In this document: piece after piece, positions 1 to 11,302 of the stretch
Numbering within the stretch: position 1 is the first letter of the stretch
Layout: the number at the start of each line of letters is the position of its first letter
The notes under the pieces: model-generated
Database searches by the model: none
Told to the model about the DNA's origin: nothing
The model's input: the letters and a program-made list of their open reading frames with translations, nothing else
Made by a program: the position numbers and the translations under genes
Source of the DNA: Heterohyrax brucei
Taxonomy: Eukaryota > Chordata > Mammalia > Hyracoidea > Procaviidae
Reading direction: 5' to 3'
NCBI GenBank assembly: GCA_028571685.1
Contig: CM053148.1
Coordinates: 87,814,001 to 87,878,000, forward strand
Length of the DNA stretch: 64,000 bases

Positions 1-398
1 ACTGAGTTGTCCCACTGTACTTCAGTTTCAGAGCCCCTGTGCTACCAAGTTGTGTGCTGAACCCAAAGAGATGAAGTGCTACAGACCTCTCAACATGCCT
101 CATTTCTTGCATCCTTTTGGTCCAATGATATTTCAGTTCCAAGTATTAAGCAGAAATACTAATAATTGCTTATAGAAACCAAGAAGCAATTTTGAACATT
201 CAGATTTCTAATATTTTTTAAATATTAATTTTGTTACATTTGTAGAAGAGCTGGCAGTTACTGTGATATAAAAGGAGTTCTTAAATCATGAGAATGTTTT
301 AATAGAGAGCTACTGATTTTTATTCAGACATACACAGTGTAATGCATTTCAGCCCTGTGTTCACATTAATATTGGGGGCTTAGAAACCAGACTCATTT
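1..398. other. single-copy AT-rich DNA, nothing recognised
   Basis: No open frame of note, no recognisable repeat and no RNA gene. Base composition is typical of an AT-rich mammalian gene desert. Confidence 0.5.
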
Positions 399-563
399 TA
401 CCTTGGTGGTACAGTGTTAATAGCCCAGGCTGCTAACCAAAAGAGCTGACAGTTTAATTTCACCAGGTGTTCTTTGAAAACCCCATGGAGTGCTTCTACT
501 TTGTCTTACAGGATCTCTATGAGTTGGAGTTGACTCAATGGAAGTAGGTTGTTTGGTTGTTTT
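399..563 (+). repeat. AfroSINE, short form
   Basis: A degraded tRNA-derived SINE. The A-box part is weak. 'ctgctaaccaaaag' precedes a B-box region ('cagtttaatttcacc'), then 'gagtgcttctactttgtct' and the RTE-like tail 'tctatgagttggagttgac'. It ends in 'gtttggttgtttt', as many elephant-type copies do. Divergence suggests an old copy. Confidence 0.85.
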
Positions 564-605
564 ACTTTCTTATGTCATATTTATGTGGCAGAGACAGAAT
601 TTCTT

Positions 606-777
606 TTTTTTTTTTACTAATTATTTATTTATTTATTTATGATGATGAGTGAATGAAAATGTACATTCCCATATAAATTTGCGTGCTCACCTATATGCAG
701 CTCCCACTGCTCTCCCTGACCAGTGACAGCACATTCTTCCTTTCAGCTCCATACATGTCCTATCCTCCCAACAGTGT
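606..777 (-). mobile_element. L1 3' end, 5'-truncated, with target duplication
   Basis: Starts with a T tract (the poly(A) tail read in antisense), followed by the L1 3' terminus 'aatgtacattccc' and about 150 bp of 3' UTR also seen at 11.59, 25.48, 38.94, 52.3 and 57.2 kb. Flanked by an 11-bp direct repeat 'cagaatttctt' at 595-605 and 778-788, so both ends are known. It is a short truncated insertion with no coding content. Confidence 0.85.
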
Positions 778-788
778 CAGAATTTCTT

Positions 789-2387
789 GAGTTTGAGATT
801 AGGACTATTGATCTGGCAAAGGGATGAAATTATTTACTTGATAATTCAAAAAGACGTAAAAATACTTACATTAGGTTAAGTAATTATTATTTTATTAGTA
901 AGAAAAAGAGTGACCGTTCTTTAGGGTACACGCTTCCCTAAAAATTCCCCTGAAAATAGAACGTATGGGTTCCATGATTGATGTGTCTCTAAAACACGAT
1001 TAGAGAAAAAAGGTTTGTGTTGGTAGATGGGAAAATGAAATAAGTTGTAAAGTAACAAATTTCCATTTTACAGGTGTAATGTGTCTAAAAGATTGGATGT
1101 TCATTTTTAGATCTGTTTAATGCCCACACTTCTTCTCTATACAATTTGTGTTTTATGTAATGTTCTACAAGGTTATGAGCTCCTTGGTGTGGTATTTCGG
1201 GTTTTAATTAAGTCTAAAACTCAGTGTTACACATAGTTTTGGCCACAGGGTAGGTTCTCATATGCATTATTTATTTATCTTTAATTAAAATGCACTCGAT
1301 TTTTAAATATAGTCAATGATATCATATTTATCTCTGGATTTTTCTGATATTAGAATTTTAACCATATCAAGCATATTCAGAATGAATGTTGAGATAGATA
1401 TCAATTATCAGAATTTCATATACTCAATTCATTTAATATGGGCTCATTTATCCATGTGTCCCTATGAAGAGGCAGTCCTATGGACACTTCTTTACTTTGT
1501 TTTTTTCTTTTTCTTTACTTTCTCTGTGGCCATCTTTAGGCCTCAGCACAAATAACTACTCCTCTTCAATTCAAAAAATTGAATTGATGATCATTTAAAA
1601 TGGTCTGACATTCAATTAAACCTTCCTATTGAAAGACCGTTAGTAACACAATTTAAGTTGTAGTGTTCTTAAAATGGTGTATCTTGGTAAGTAAAGAAAC
1701 TTACAGAGTTGTAAAATTTGTTTCTTTTATTTGAAAGGGTGAAATACCAATTTTATCTGAACTATATAAAATGTGGTATTGCATATTTGAATACCAGGAC
1801 CAACCAGTAAAGTATAACAGGAAGAGACATAGTTGAAAGATAATAAAAAATTAAAATGGGGGGCACAGCCTGTAAGAGCTACTGACCCACTTTGAAGTGC
1901 TTTCATTTTCCAATAAAGACTTCTCTTCTGGACCAAAATAAATAAATAAAGTAGATTTAAAAAATATTCAAACAACTTGAAACAATGCAGAAAAAGGAAA
2001 ATAAGGAAATGGATAACAGAAGGAACAAATAGAAAATCATAGGGGAATTTTAGAACTGAGTATATCAATAATTGTATTGAAAATAGTCTAAACATACACC
2101 AAAGTGATTATCGTATATTGTAAGCAAACATACAAGATCTAAGTAAACTTGGTTGAGAATAAATTGACTTGAAACATAATGACAAGAAGAGATTAAAAGA
2201 AAGGATAGGAATCGTGTTCCAACTTTGACTTGTAAAGTTGAGACGTAGGATGTACTCGTACCTTTCCTTACAACAAGGAAAATCACAGAAAAAATAAATA
2301 AATCAACAACTTTTCATGAGTTCAGCAGAGAAACGAGGTTGGAGATAAACTTGGCACCCCAAAATCTGAAGACAGGTTGACATCAGC
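789..2387. other. single-copy DNA, no gene supported
   Basis: AT-rich. Open frames of 60-122 codons here show no family motif and are what chance gives at this composition. A weak LINE2-like 3' end lies at 1135-1275 (separate entry). Confidence 0.5.
1135..1275 (+). repeat. possible LINE2 3' end
   Basis: The order 'gagctccttggtgtgg' ... 'cacatagttttgg' ... 'ggtaggttctcat' ... 'attatttattt' follows the L2 3' terminal pattern (gagctccttgagg ... gcacatagtaggtgctcaataaat). Very diverged. From pattern memory only. Confidence 0.4.
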
Positions 2388-2429
2388 TTACCTGGAGAAG
2401 TAGTTTCTGAAGTTACACACTGGTTTTCC

Positions 2430-2875
2430 CTGAACTCGTGCTTTACCAAGTATGATATCCTTTTCCAGGGACTGGTTCATTTTGACAACGAGTCCAAAAT
2501 ATGAGAGGCAAAGTCTCACCACACTTGTTTGTAAGGAACTTCCTGACTGATCTTTTTCCAAAACAGATTTGTTCACTCTTCCAAAAGTCCATGGCATATT
2601 CAATATTCTTCATTCTTCACCACCACCATAAAACAAAAGGAACAATTCTTCCTTGGTCTTCCTTAGTCACTGTCCAGTTTTCACATGAATATGAAGTAAC
2701 TGAAAATATCATGACTTGGGTCAGGAGCACGCACTTTAGTTCTCATAGTTAACAGCTTTGCTTTTGAACACTTTAAAGAGGTCTTTTGTGCCAGATACAC
2801 CCAATGCAATACATCATTTGAGTTCCTGACTGTTGCTTCAGTGGAACCCCACATGGCAGTATACATCCTCACAGC
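2430..2875 (-). mobile_element. RTE (BovB-type) LINE, reverse-transcriptase C-terminal part; 3'-side half of a split copy
   Basis: Minus-strand translation gives pieces such as 'VRLCLSYFGLVVKMNQSLEKD', matching the C-terminal region of RTE ORF2 (usually LTYFGHVVRRDQSLEKD...). Other stretches encode the 'cctctttaaagtgttgaaaa' region common to RTE copies here. Stops and frameshifts are frequent. The copy is interrupted: a plus-strand RTE (2885-3490) lies within it and the same minus-strand element resumes at about 3500. The usual RTE 3' tail is missing on the low-coordinate side, which ends in unrelated sequence near 2430. Confidence 0.8.
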
Positions 2876-2884
2876 TGACCTAGT

Positions 2885-3490
2885 AAGCAGCCTCTTGGTT
2901 TCAGTTTACTTGGATCCACAATCAACACCCCTGGAAACAGCAGTCAGTAAATCAAATGACGTATTGTATTGGCAAATCTACTGCAAAAGTCCTCTTTAAA
3001 GTGTTGAAAAGCAAAGGCATCATCTTGAAGACTGAGGTTTGCCTGATTCAAGCCATGATGTTTTCAGTCAATGCATATGCATATGAAACCTGAACAATGA
3101 GTTAAAAAAGACTGAACATGAATTGATTCTTTTTAATTTAAGGTGTGGACAGAGAATGTTGGCTGTATTATGGACTGCCAGAAGAATGAACAACTCTATC
3201 TCTGAAGAAGAACAACTGAAATATTCATTAGAAGGATGGCAAGACAAAACTAAGACTCTGTTATCGGGAGGGACAAATCCCTAGAGAAAAACATCATGTT
3301 TGGTAAAGTAGAGAGTCAGCATAACAGAGGAAGACCCTCGTGAGATGGACTGAAGCAGTAGCTACAACAATGGGCTCAAGCATAACGAGGACTCTGAAGA
3401 TGGTGAGAGACTGGCCAACGTTTCATTCTGTTGGGTGCAGGATGTCTGTGAGTCAGCACTGACTTGATACACCTAACAACACCAACAGCT
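2885..3490 (+). mobile_element. RTE LINE 3' part, nested in an opposite RTE
   Basis: Reads in the plus direction from 'tttacttggatccacaatc' through 'ctttaaagtgttgaaaagc', 'ccctagagaaaaacatcatg' and 'aggaagaccctcgtgagatg' to the RTE terminus 'acttgatacacctaacaac'. This is the end of ORF2 and the short 3' UTR of a 5'-truncated copy. Flanks on both sides belong to a minus-strand RTE, so this is the younger insertion. Coding frame is lost. Confidence 0.82.
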
Positions 3491-3494
3491 TCTG

Positions 3495-3990
3495 TGAACA
3501 TTGAGCGTATATTCAACTAAAATGAAATCGTTGACAAATTTATTATATTCTCTGCTTATCATGATGTTGCTTTTTGGTCCAGTTGTGACAATTTTGTTTC
3601 TGTTATGTTTAGGTGTAGTGCATACTGAAGGCTGTAGTCCTTGAACTTTGTTAGTGGTTCAAGTCCTGTTCACTTTCCGTGAGCATGATTCTGTCACCTG
3701 CGTAACACAGGTTATTAATAAGTCTTCCTCCAATCCTGATGTTGCTTTCTCACTCATGTAGCCCAGCTTCTCAGATTATTACTCAGCATATACTTTGAAT
3801 AAATATGGCGTGAGGATACAACTTTCAGGCACACTTTTCCTGATTTTTAAACTAAATTGTATTACCCTGTTCTTTCTGAACAACGGCCTTTTAAACTATG
3901 GACAAATTACTCGTGAATTTCTTTTTCTTTGCTATGTTATCTATATTTTGTTAAGATTCACACAAATGAATGTCTTTACATAGTCAGCGA
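3495..3990 (-). mobile_element. RTE LINE, 5'-side half of the split minus-strand copy
   Basis: The reverse complement reads 'caaggactacagccttcag', then 'actggaccaaaaagcaac', then 'tttgtcaacgatttcatttt', the segment just upstream of the one at 2430-2875. Together the two halves bracket the plus-strand RTE at 2885-3490. The upper end reaches the part encoding the RT 'SPCLFNLYAE' neighbourhood and fades near 3990. Confidence 0.78.
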
Positions 3991-4016
3991 AACACAGACT
4001 TCTTTCTGATATTGTT

Positions 4017-4140
4017 TTCTTTTTATGATTATGATTACTGTCTGCAAATGATCATGTTTCCTTTATTTCAGTCTCATGGATACCTCTTAGCCTTCCATGT
4101 TCCCTTGAAGGTGTGTGATTTGCCTCAATCAATGAGCGGT
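4017..4140 (+). repeat. old dispersed repeat, copy 1, family uncertain
   Basis: 'gatcatgtttcctttatttc', 'agtctcatggatacctcttag' (in part) and 'ccatgttcccttgaaggtg' recur at 5384-5530 in the same order and strand at roughly 75-80 percent identity by eye. I have seen similar sequence in placental genomes, probably an LTR-type or MER repeat, but cannot name it. Confidence 0.5.
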
Positions 4141-5097
4141 AAGTAGAATATGGATATGGAATGTGATAGTACTAATATAAGCTTTGATCAAAAATTATGT
4201 TTGTTCTCAGATCAAAGTAAGATATATATTTGATGTTAGGGTTAAGCTTAAATTAATTGCTCTTGCCAAGCATTCATGGATAGTGAACATAGACAAAGAA
4301 TCATATTCACTTTTGAAAAATACTGTTGCTATCTGCACAGGAAAGTAATTGAGTTAGCATCCTTCAGGCGTTTTGGAGAACAGTGTCTTGCCTTACATAA
4401 CAGTCTTCATCTGACATTTCTATGGTTCTATCCTCATAGAAATGTTCATTACTATACACTGATAGGTAAAGGAAGAACATACATAATTTTTTTTAAGGTC
4501 ACATAATTAATTTGTGATTTCTGCATGCTGTTTTCCACAAAATATAAAATCAAATTAAATGACAAAGTCATTCTGAAAACAATATTTCTATTGGATGGCT
4601 TGGATTTGAAAATGAAAGGAAAGACATATTTAATTAATAGCATGAGAAATATCATTATGGCTAGTCTTATTTTAGGCTATAGACTTCAGCATCTATAAAT
4701 TGATGTCCACTTAAAAAGACCATAGAAACATAACTACACAAATCTTAGATATTTCAGAATATTAGAATCCAACATTCTAGTTTTTCATTCTCTCTCATTT
4801 GTATTTTTTTCTGTTTGTTGCTTGCTTTCATAGTTTTTGAAGCAAACTCCTTGAAATGTTCTTTGCTCGGTGTGTATCATCCTGTAGTAAACTGAGAATG
4901 TTTGCATGGTGAAACGACATTCTTTGTAATCTTACTTTAATTCAGATATTGATGTTAAGCCTATGAAAGTAATATTACTCCCATTAAACTCCAAGAACGC
5001 ATTGCCAACATGAAAACAGAATTCAGTACTGAAAGTTTTATATAGGAAATATGACTATTTGGGAGAAAGGAATGAATCCTTTTGTGAATGTGAATAG
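4141..5097. other. single-copy DNA, no gene supported
   Basis: No repeat family or coding motif recognised. The open frames of 67 and 76 codons have no protein-like features. Confidence 0.5.
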
Positions 5098-5104
5098 ATA
5101 CATA

Positions 5105-5262
5105 TGGAAACTCAGGCAGCTCAATGATTGAGAGCTCTGGCTGCTAACCAAAAAGTCAGCAGTTCAAATCCACTAGACATTCCTTGGAAATTCCATGGGG
5201 CACTTCTGCTCCGTCTCATATGGTTGCTAACGAGTCAGAATGGACTAAACAACAACAAGGTT
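5105..5262 (+). repeat. AfroSINE, short form
   Basis: Contains 'ggctgctaaccaaaaagtc', the B box 'gcagttcaaatccac', 'ccttggaaattccatggg' and a tail ending in 'aacaacaacaagg'. It sits tail-to-tail with an opposite SINE head at 5285-5357. Confidence 0.88.
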
Positions 5263-5284
5263 TTTTTTGTTTTCTTTTTATTGC

Positions 5285-5357
5285 ACATGGCAGAATTGAA
5301 CCACCAACGTTTTGGTTAGCAGCCATATTACTTAACCACTATGCCACCAAGGCTTCC
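5285..5357 (-). repeat. AfroSINE head fragment, opposite orientation
   Basis: Reads 'gaattgaaccaccaac', 'ttttggttagcagccat', 'cttaaccactatgccaccaa', 'ggcttcc': the reverse complement of the tRNA-like head. The middle and tail are missing, so with 5105-5262 it forms a partial inverted pair able to fold back. Confidence 0.8.
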
Positions 5358-5363
5358 ACAAAA

Positions 5364-5382
5364 AATATATATATATATTTTC
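5364..5382. repeat. (TA)n microsatellite
   Basis: Short TA run. Confidence 0.9.
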
Positions 5383-5383
5383 C

Positions 5384-5715
5384 TTTTTCTTTTTTAATTT
5401 TTAATGGTTACTACTGCTGTTTGCCCAAGATCATGTTTCTTTTCTCTAGTCTCATGTGTAGCTTCTTAGCTTTCCACGTTCCCATGAAGGTGTGTAATTT
5501 GTCTTGGTCAGCAAAATGTGAGCTGAAGTGACACATGTTATTTCTTTCTCTGTTCCATAATTGTGAGGACAAATTGTTATGAAGATGTTGTATATTGATT
5601 CAGTCTAGGTCAAGGTTAAAAAAAAATTACAACTCTTTTGCTGACTGAAGTTGCTAAAATCCAGAGGTCGTTTGTTACAGCAGCTCACCTACCTTATCCT
5701 GACCTATGCAATCAT
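5384..5715 (+). repeat. old dispersed repeat, copy 2, longer
   Basis: Shares its first ~140 bp with 4017-4140. Further on it has 'tcgtttgttacagcagctca' and 'accttatcctgacctatgc', which resemble the 3' end of a widespread placental LTR-like repeat (aagccactgagatt...gttacagcagctagcctatcctgac). Family not named with confidence. If it is an LTR it is an old solitary one. Confidence 0.45.
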
Positions 5716-6204
5716 ATGAAAGAATGATGAAAGTAATCCAACCAGAATGAATGGAGGGAGAATTTCAAATAAATTACTAATTCACTTACGTGACAGTATT
5801 TATTGGGTGCTCACTTTGAGCCAGACTCTCTTGTGAGCACTACAGTTTGAGGAGAAATCAAGATTGAGAAGATTGCTCCTTTAACTGAAGGAGATTCCAG
5901 TGATTAAAGCTGGAAATTTTTGAGGGGAAAAAAAGTAATGTGATGTTGAATTATAATCCAAAACACAATATCAATGCTTATAAAGCCATATGAATATAAC
6001 ACATGATTGAATAAGCAAGGATCAGATGAACTTTTTATACAGAAGAATTCTATTCCTAAGAAACCGTTATCAGCCGCATGAGACTCGGAACTACGGTGCG
6101 TAAATGCAGTGTGTTATTAACGGATTACTGCAAAAAATCGGAAACATTCAGATACAGCGTTAATTACATTTATCATAAAATACTGTTACCCTTGATATCT
6201 GTTT
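5716..6204. other. single-copy DNA with a possible ancient repeat at 5790-5840
   Basis: 'tatttattgggtgctcac' then 'tgagccagactctcttgtg' resembles the old mammalian 'tatttattgagcgcctactatgtgccaggcac' repeat, also seen at 36.33 and 40.14 kb. Nothing else recognised. Confidence 0.4.
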
Positions 6205-6724
6205 TAGTTAGCTAGTGCTGCTCCGACAGAAATACCACAGAGTGGATGGCTCTAACAAAGGAAGGTTTATTCTTAGACAGTCTGGTAGCCTACAAGTCCA
6301 AATTCAGGATGTATGCTCCAAAGGAAGGCTTTTCCCCTTGTTGGCTCTGGATGAAAGTCTGGTATTACATCAGTCTTTGTCCAGGGAGGGTCTTGGAGCA
6401 GGAAACTCAGGTCTAAAGGACACGCTCTTCTCCCGGTGCTGCTTTCTCGACGGTGTGAAGTTCCCAGTTGTCTGCCTGCGTCACTCTCCTTATGTCTCTT
6501 GCAGGATGAAAGGACTAAGGGTGCACCAGGCCACGTTCCAGGGAAACTCACTTTTTAGTAGACAGCAGTGAGTTGACCTTATAAAGAGATTTAGGGTCAC
6601 ACCCTAATGCCTTAACATGCAGCATAGGAAAACAACAAAACAGAGGACAATCAAAATACAGGGAATCCTGGCCCAGCCCCATGGCTACATATATTTTTGG
6701 GGGGACAGAATTTGATCCATGACA
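6205..6724 (-). mobile_element. MaLR-like solitary LTR, nearly whole length
   Basis: Runs from 'tagttagctagtgctgctcc' through 'tccaaattcaggatgtatgc' and a GC-richer middle to 'gggacagaatttgatccatg', the reverse complement of an LTR that begins roughly 'tgttatggattgaattgtgtccc'. This is the MST/THE1-like LTR type common in elephants. Related fragments lie at 11.3, 34.1, 38.15 and 40.25 kb. The 118-codon open frame inside is a by-product of the GC-richer LTR. No internal retroviral genes flank it, so it is a solitary LTR fossil. Confidence 0.75.
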
Positions 6725-7227
6725 ACTTCTTAGTTGTGAACAATGCGAAAGTACATAAGTCTATTTGCAAGGACACCCTGTTAGGCAAATTCTGAAAATC
6801 CCCAAATGAAATTGTGACAATCAATGGCTAGGTTTTGAACCTAGAAATATGTTTTGCCAATGGCAAGGTGACTGATACTCTTCTAGCCCATTTGTCTTTT
6901 CTAGATCATGAATCTTGCCTGATAAATCCATGTATTTGACCTCTGTGTTCATTGAAACACTCTGTTGCTAAGAGGTCACGTTTGGGATTTGCAGGGGTAA
7001 TTTGATGTAAGGAAGATTTCTTGTTTCAAATTTATCCAATTTCCTTTGTCACATTTTCTTAGTTTTGAGAAAACAAAAACAAAACTGTTGTTTTGTTTAC
7101 TCAGAAACACTCTTACTAATCCACAAATAAACTTCCAACCCTCACACTGGCTGTACAGAAATACGATCATTTTATTAACAGTGAGTGTAGATCAATGACT
7201 GTACCTTTTTCTGACACTTGGTTTGGA
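6725..7227. other. single-copy DNA, nothing recognised
   Basis: No repeat or coding signal seen. Confidence 0.5.
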
Positions 7228-7240
7228 TATACTGTAGCTT

Positions 7241-7394
7241 GGAAACCCTGGTGGCATAGTGGGCTAAGTGCTCCATCTGCTAACCGAAGGATCAGAAGTT
7301 GAAATCTTCTAGCTGCTCCTTGGAAACTCTATGGGGCTGTTCTACTCTGTCATACAGGGTCCCTATGAGTCAGAACTGACTTGATAGCAGTGAA
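7241..7394 (+). repeat. AfroSINE, short form, with target duplication
   Basis: Well preserved: 'ggaaaccctggtggcatagt', 'gctaagtgctccatctgc', 'ccttggaaactctatggggc', 'ctatgagtcagaactgac'. A 13-bp direct repeat, 'tatactgtagctt' at 7228-7240 and 'tatattgtagctt' at 7395-7407 (one mismatch), marks the target site. Confidence 0.95.
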
Positions 7395-7489
7395 TATATT
7401 GTAGCTTAAATGGCAAATATATCTTAATCATAATGATTCCGTGAATTGTCATCCATTGCCTTGGCACAATAAAAAATAAATAAATTTAA

Positions 7490-7645
7490 GTTCATCATTA
7501 TTGAGTCAAGTCCCACTCACAGGACAGAGCAGAACTACCCCATAGACTTTCTAAGCAGCTAGTGCTTCCAAACTGTCAAAATTTGAACTTAACGGCCACA
7601 GAACTTAACAGCCACAGAACTTAACAGCTATGCCACTGGGTTTCC
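7490..7645 (-). repeat. AfroSINE with an internal 16-bp triplication
   Basis: Reverse-complement SINE: 'gagtcaagtcccactcac', 'gcagaactaccccatagac', ending 'gctatgccactgggtttcc'. The head holds three tandem near-copies of 'gaacttaacagccaca' at about 7593-7638, which ordinary copies have once. Confidence 0.88.
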
Positions 7646-7649
7646 TTCT

Positions 7650-10035
7650 TTAATAAATATGAAGGAAATATCAGTGTTTCTCAGTCACTCAGACTCAGAA
7701 TATAAGCCTTTTCTGGATCCACCCTCATTAAACATCCCACACCATTGATTGTTCACCTCTGAATGTTTCTCACATTTACAGAAAACCCTTAATGTATCAC
7801 TTTTTCTTATCCTGTTTTCTTGTTATCTATGTATGCCAAAAGAGTTAAATCTAACTGAATAAGTGGAGAATATTAGACTGTATTGCCCAGTTTATTAGTA
7901 TCAAATCCCAAACTCTGTCCATCTGCTTAAAATTGTCTCCAAGTTTAATTAATGTAAAAAGCTAAGTGCTAGTTTGACTTTTCCAGGTTTTGATCACTAG
8001 GCTGCTCCTACAAGGCAAAGAGCAGTTCCTAGAGGCAGGATTCACAACCAGTCAAATCTGGGAGAAAAGAATTTATTTCTTTTCCTGCTTAAGACAAAGA
8101 TAAGCAAAGGAGAAAATACTATACAATATTATGATTTCTGAATCTTTAATGTGGTCTTTTGTTTACCTTACACACTGACAACAGGCTGGAGCACATTATC
8201 AATAACGAAAAGCTAAGATTAAGTAGTCCACGAACAGCAAAGTGATGTCTGGCAAATTAGCTAAGCTTAAGTTAATGGGGGGAAAAGAAAAAGCTTTGAT
8301 CCCATTGAGAAGGACATGACTTAACGTAAGAGAAGATTCAGAAACTGAGTTTCTGAACTCTTAAAGTTGTAACTAAAATATATTGGCTTCTCCAAAATTT
8401 TATAAATATATGATTTATATGTTTAAGCATGGAGTTTGGATCAATAGTTGATAGCAGGTGTGACTGCCTTTAAAAGGAACCCTATAGGAATACACCAACT
8501 AATTCAGGTCCCAGAAACATAAGTTAAATAGGAAATAATGTGCTTTTTATTCTGTAGGTATTAAGGACTACTAGGTTCCTTAATTTGGATGAAGTCCTTA
8601 ATACCTGTTTTTACACATCTGGGTACAGTTGACAGGATTTTAAACAAAGTAAGGATTTAGGTTACAAGGGTGAGCTCAGAGCCTTAGAAGAATGTTAAAC
8701 GTATCTGAAGTTACTGATGTTGGCTTCCAAAATGATCAGTATTCTATTGCTCAGACACGAATGTTAAAATAAGATGGGCTGTTGGTATTGTTATCAAACT
8801 TTAATTCCTTTCCAACCCATATCCCTGCTATCATATACTCTGTTTTATTCAGTTAACTTAGGTTACAGAATTTCTATAAAAAGACAATATGTAGAGATTG
8901 ATTTAGGCATGGGTTTTGCATCCATTTGCAATCAGTTGAACCAGAGAGCAAGGAACATAGAAGCAAAAGGGAAAATTGTGTCAGTATTCTAGTCTTCTGA
9001 CTTAAATATTCACAAGTATAAAACCAAAATACAACTACTCTGAATTATCTACTTCTTTGAATGCTTCATATTATTGCAGTAGATTCTGAACTGCTCACAG
9101 TCCTGATGAAAATACTATCAAGTGGATTAATACCTAAAACAATCTTAATATTCATTTACTAATTAAATCAAATAATACACATTTGATTAATTGATTCTTA
9201 TTGATCAGTATGTTTAAAGTCACACTATCCTATTCTTAGAAGATTTTTAGGTATAGTAAAACAATGAGCACTCTAAAGCATATCCCTGAAGCCATTTATC
9301 ATGTACATGTTAATAAACAATAAAAGGTTTTATATTAAAATTAATCATTGCAGGGAAGAATTTGTTATTATTGCCACTTTAGAAAGTAAAGTCACAACAA
9401 AACCTGTGAAATTGACACCCTAGACTTCATCTTTACACCAAGTTTTCAGCAATGCCTGGAATTTTACCTTTGATTAGAAGTCTTTTTTATCTTTTTTCCT
9501 AGTATCATTTATTCTCAAGAGTGGATGGGATTTCTCAAAACCATTAAAATTTTCCCCACTTATGTTTTGACAACAACAACAAAAAAAGTAGGCAATTTAA
9601 TGATTTTCAGAAATCTACAACTTCTCCCTAAATACACCTCTTTCTGGCTGTGGTGTTTGAATCCCAAAAAATACCTTCTGTCTGCTCCTTCTGTCTCAAG
9701 CTTGTACATCTACAGTAACAAGATGTGACTCTCAAACTAACAGCAGTAGTCACAACCACTTGAGAGAATTGACCGAGATCTCTTCTCCAGCGTGTGTTCC
9801 CCTTGTTCCACTACTCCACCAACCCTCCCCCTCACAAACATAGCAAGAAAATAATTGCTAATAATATGTTTATCATTTTGGTCTTGGTCTTTCCTATGGA
9901 AGGATATTGAGCTATAACCTTCCTGGATGAGATTCCAAATCAAATACAGAAAACAAAGCAAAACCAACCCACTAAACAACCCATAACCCACCTAGTAAAA
10001 TGTCTTTAAGAAAGAAAGCTAATAAATAAGAGATG
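7650..10035. other. 2.4 kb of single-copy DNA, no gene supported
   Basis: No recognisable repeat over most of this stretch. Open frames (67-84 codons) lack motifs and flanking splice or start signals worth reporting. Confidence 0.5.
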
Positions 10036-10039
10036 CTGG

Positions 10040-10236
10040 GAATGCAATAGTTAGACACACAAATGCTGACCAGAAGGTCCACATACAACCCCGCCAGTCT
10101 CTCCATGGGAAACAATATTTGTTGACCTGCTTCCATGAAGATTGCAGTTAAGAAAATCCTATAATAGGGAAAGTTCTATTCTGTCATATATGGTGGCCAT
10201 GAGGTCAGAATTGACTCACCAGCAAACAATAAAAAT
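10040..10236 (+). repeat. AfroSINE, long (ancestral) form, degraded
   Basis: Has the extra ~45 bp in the middle ('ttgacctgcttccatgaag' area, matching 'ctggcgatctacttccgaaa') that the short form lacks. Tail 'ggccatgaggtcagaattgac'. Confidence 0.75.
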
Positions 10237-10239
10237 GAC

Positions 10240-11015
10240 ATTATAAAATCTAGAGAATGAAGTAGAACACAAAGAGAAGAAAACCAACCATGCTGTTAAA
10301 ATGTAAATCCTCTGTACACTCCTGGCAACCTGGGCATCACTGGTAAGAGACCACCACCTCTAGCAAATACCTACTCAGTTCTTGCCTAGTGAAGTAACTT
10401 GAGCTAACTTCCTGCAGTCTTTATGGACCAATGCACAATTGCTTCTTATTAAAACATGGAAGGAAAAACATGTAATTTGTAATTATAAAAAATAAAATCC
10501 ATTATACTTTATTCAGAAGACTGTCAATGAAAATGATAATACAGTATATACCTTTTATTTTTTATCTAAGCACCACATAGTAAATCATTACTAGGCTCAA
10601 TGTATTTGCCTATGATGTTTTGAAACACTTCCAAGCTGAAGAATATAAATTATCTCTTCTTGTATCATTATAGAGTCAAAAATTAAAGGTGATTTTTTTT
10701 CATGTGTGAATAGTACAATTGAAGTTCCTTTTAAGGAATAACACAAACAAAAAAGGCATGGCTTGGAAAAAAATGTCCTATGTCCTGGTACTGACAGTAA
10801 TAATATAGTGACAGAATGAGTGACATGTACAGTTGTGTTGGCAGGTACACTTATCTCAAATTGCCAAGCTAACTGGCTGAATTACTACCTGGGCTGAACA
10901 CATACTACTTAACCTCTAGAAAACCAGTGGTACTGTATTCTACTAAGCCTTAGAAAAGGGAAGTCACAGAACATTTGATACTGTGGAGGAACTAGTCTCA
11001 CCAGACACCACACAT
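10240..11015. other. single-copy DNA, nothing recognised
   Basis: No repeat or coding signal seen. Confidence 0.5.
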
Positions 11016-11017
11016 AC

Positions 11018-11212
11018 ATGTATCTCTCTCTGTATATGTATGTCTGTGTGTATAAAATTAAATACTGAAGTAGTATACATATATATAACTACTGTTAGTA
11101 TTAAATATATGTACAAACATTATATATATATGTATATGCACTTGATTATACAATTATATCTATGTTATTAAATATACATGTGCAGAATTTATATATGTAT
11201 GTATACACACAG
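11018..11212. repeat. AT-rich imperfect dinucleotide cluster
   Basis: Mixed (TC)n, (TG)n and (TA)n runs with interruptions. The 62-codon open frame across it is simple-sequence coding only. Confidence 0.8.
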
Positions 11213-11302
11213 GAAGTTTATAGTGATTAAGAAAATCTAATCAATAGAAAGACCTTAAATTCACTTAAATACTCTACATTAGAATAAGTTCAAGATGACT
11301 GT

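Noticed and set aside
6215-6571. 118-codon open frame
   Set aside because: Lies inside the MaLR-like LTR at 6205-6724. The GC-richer LTR gives open frames by chance and no protein family matches.
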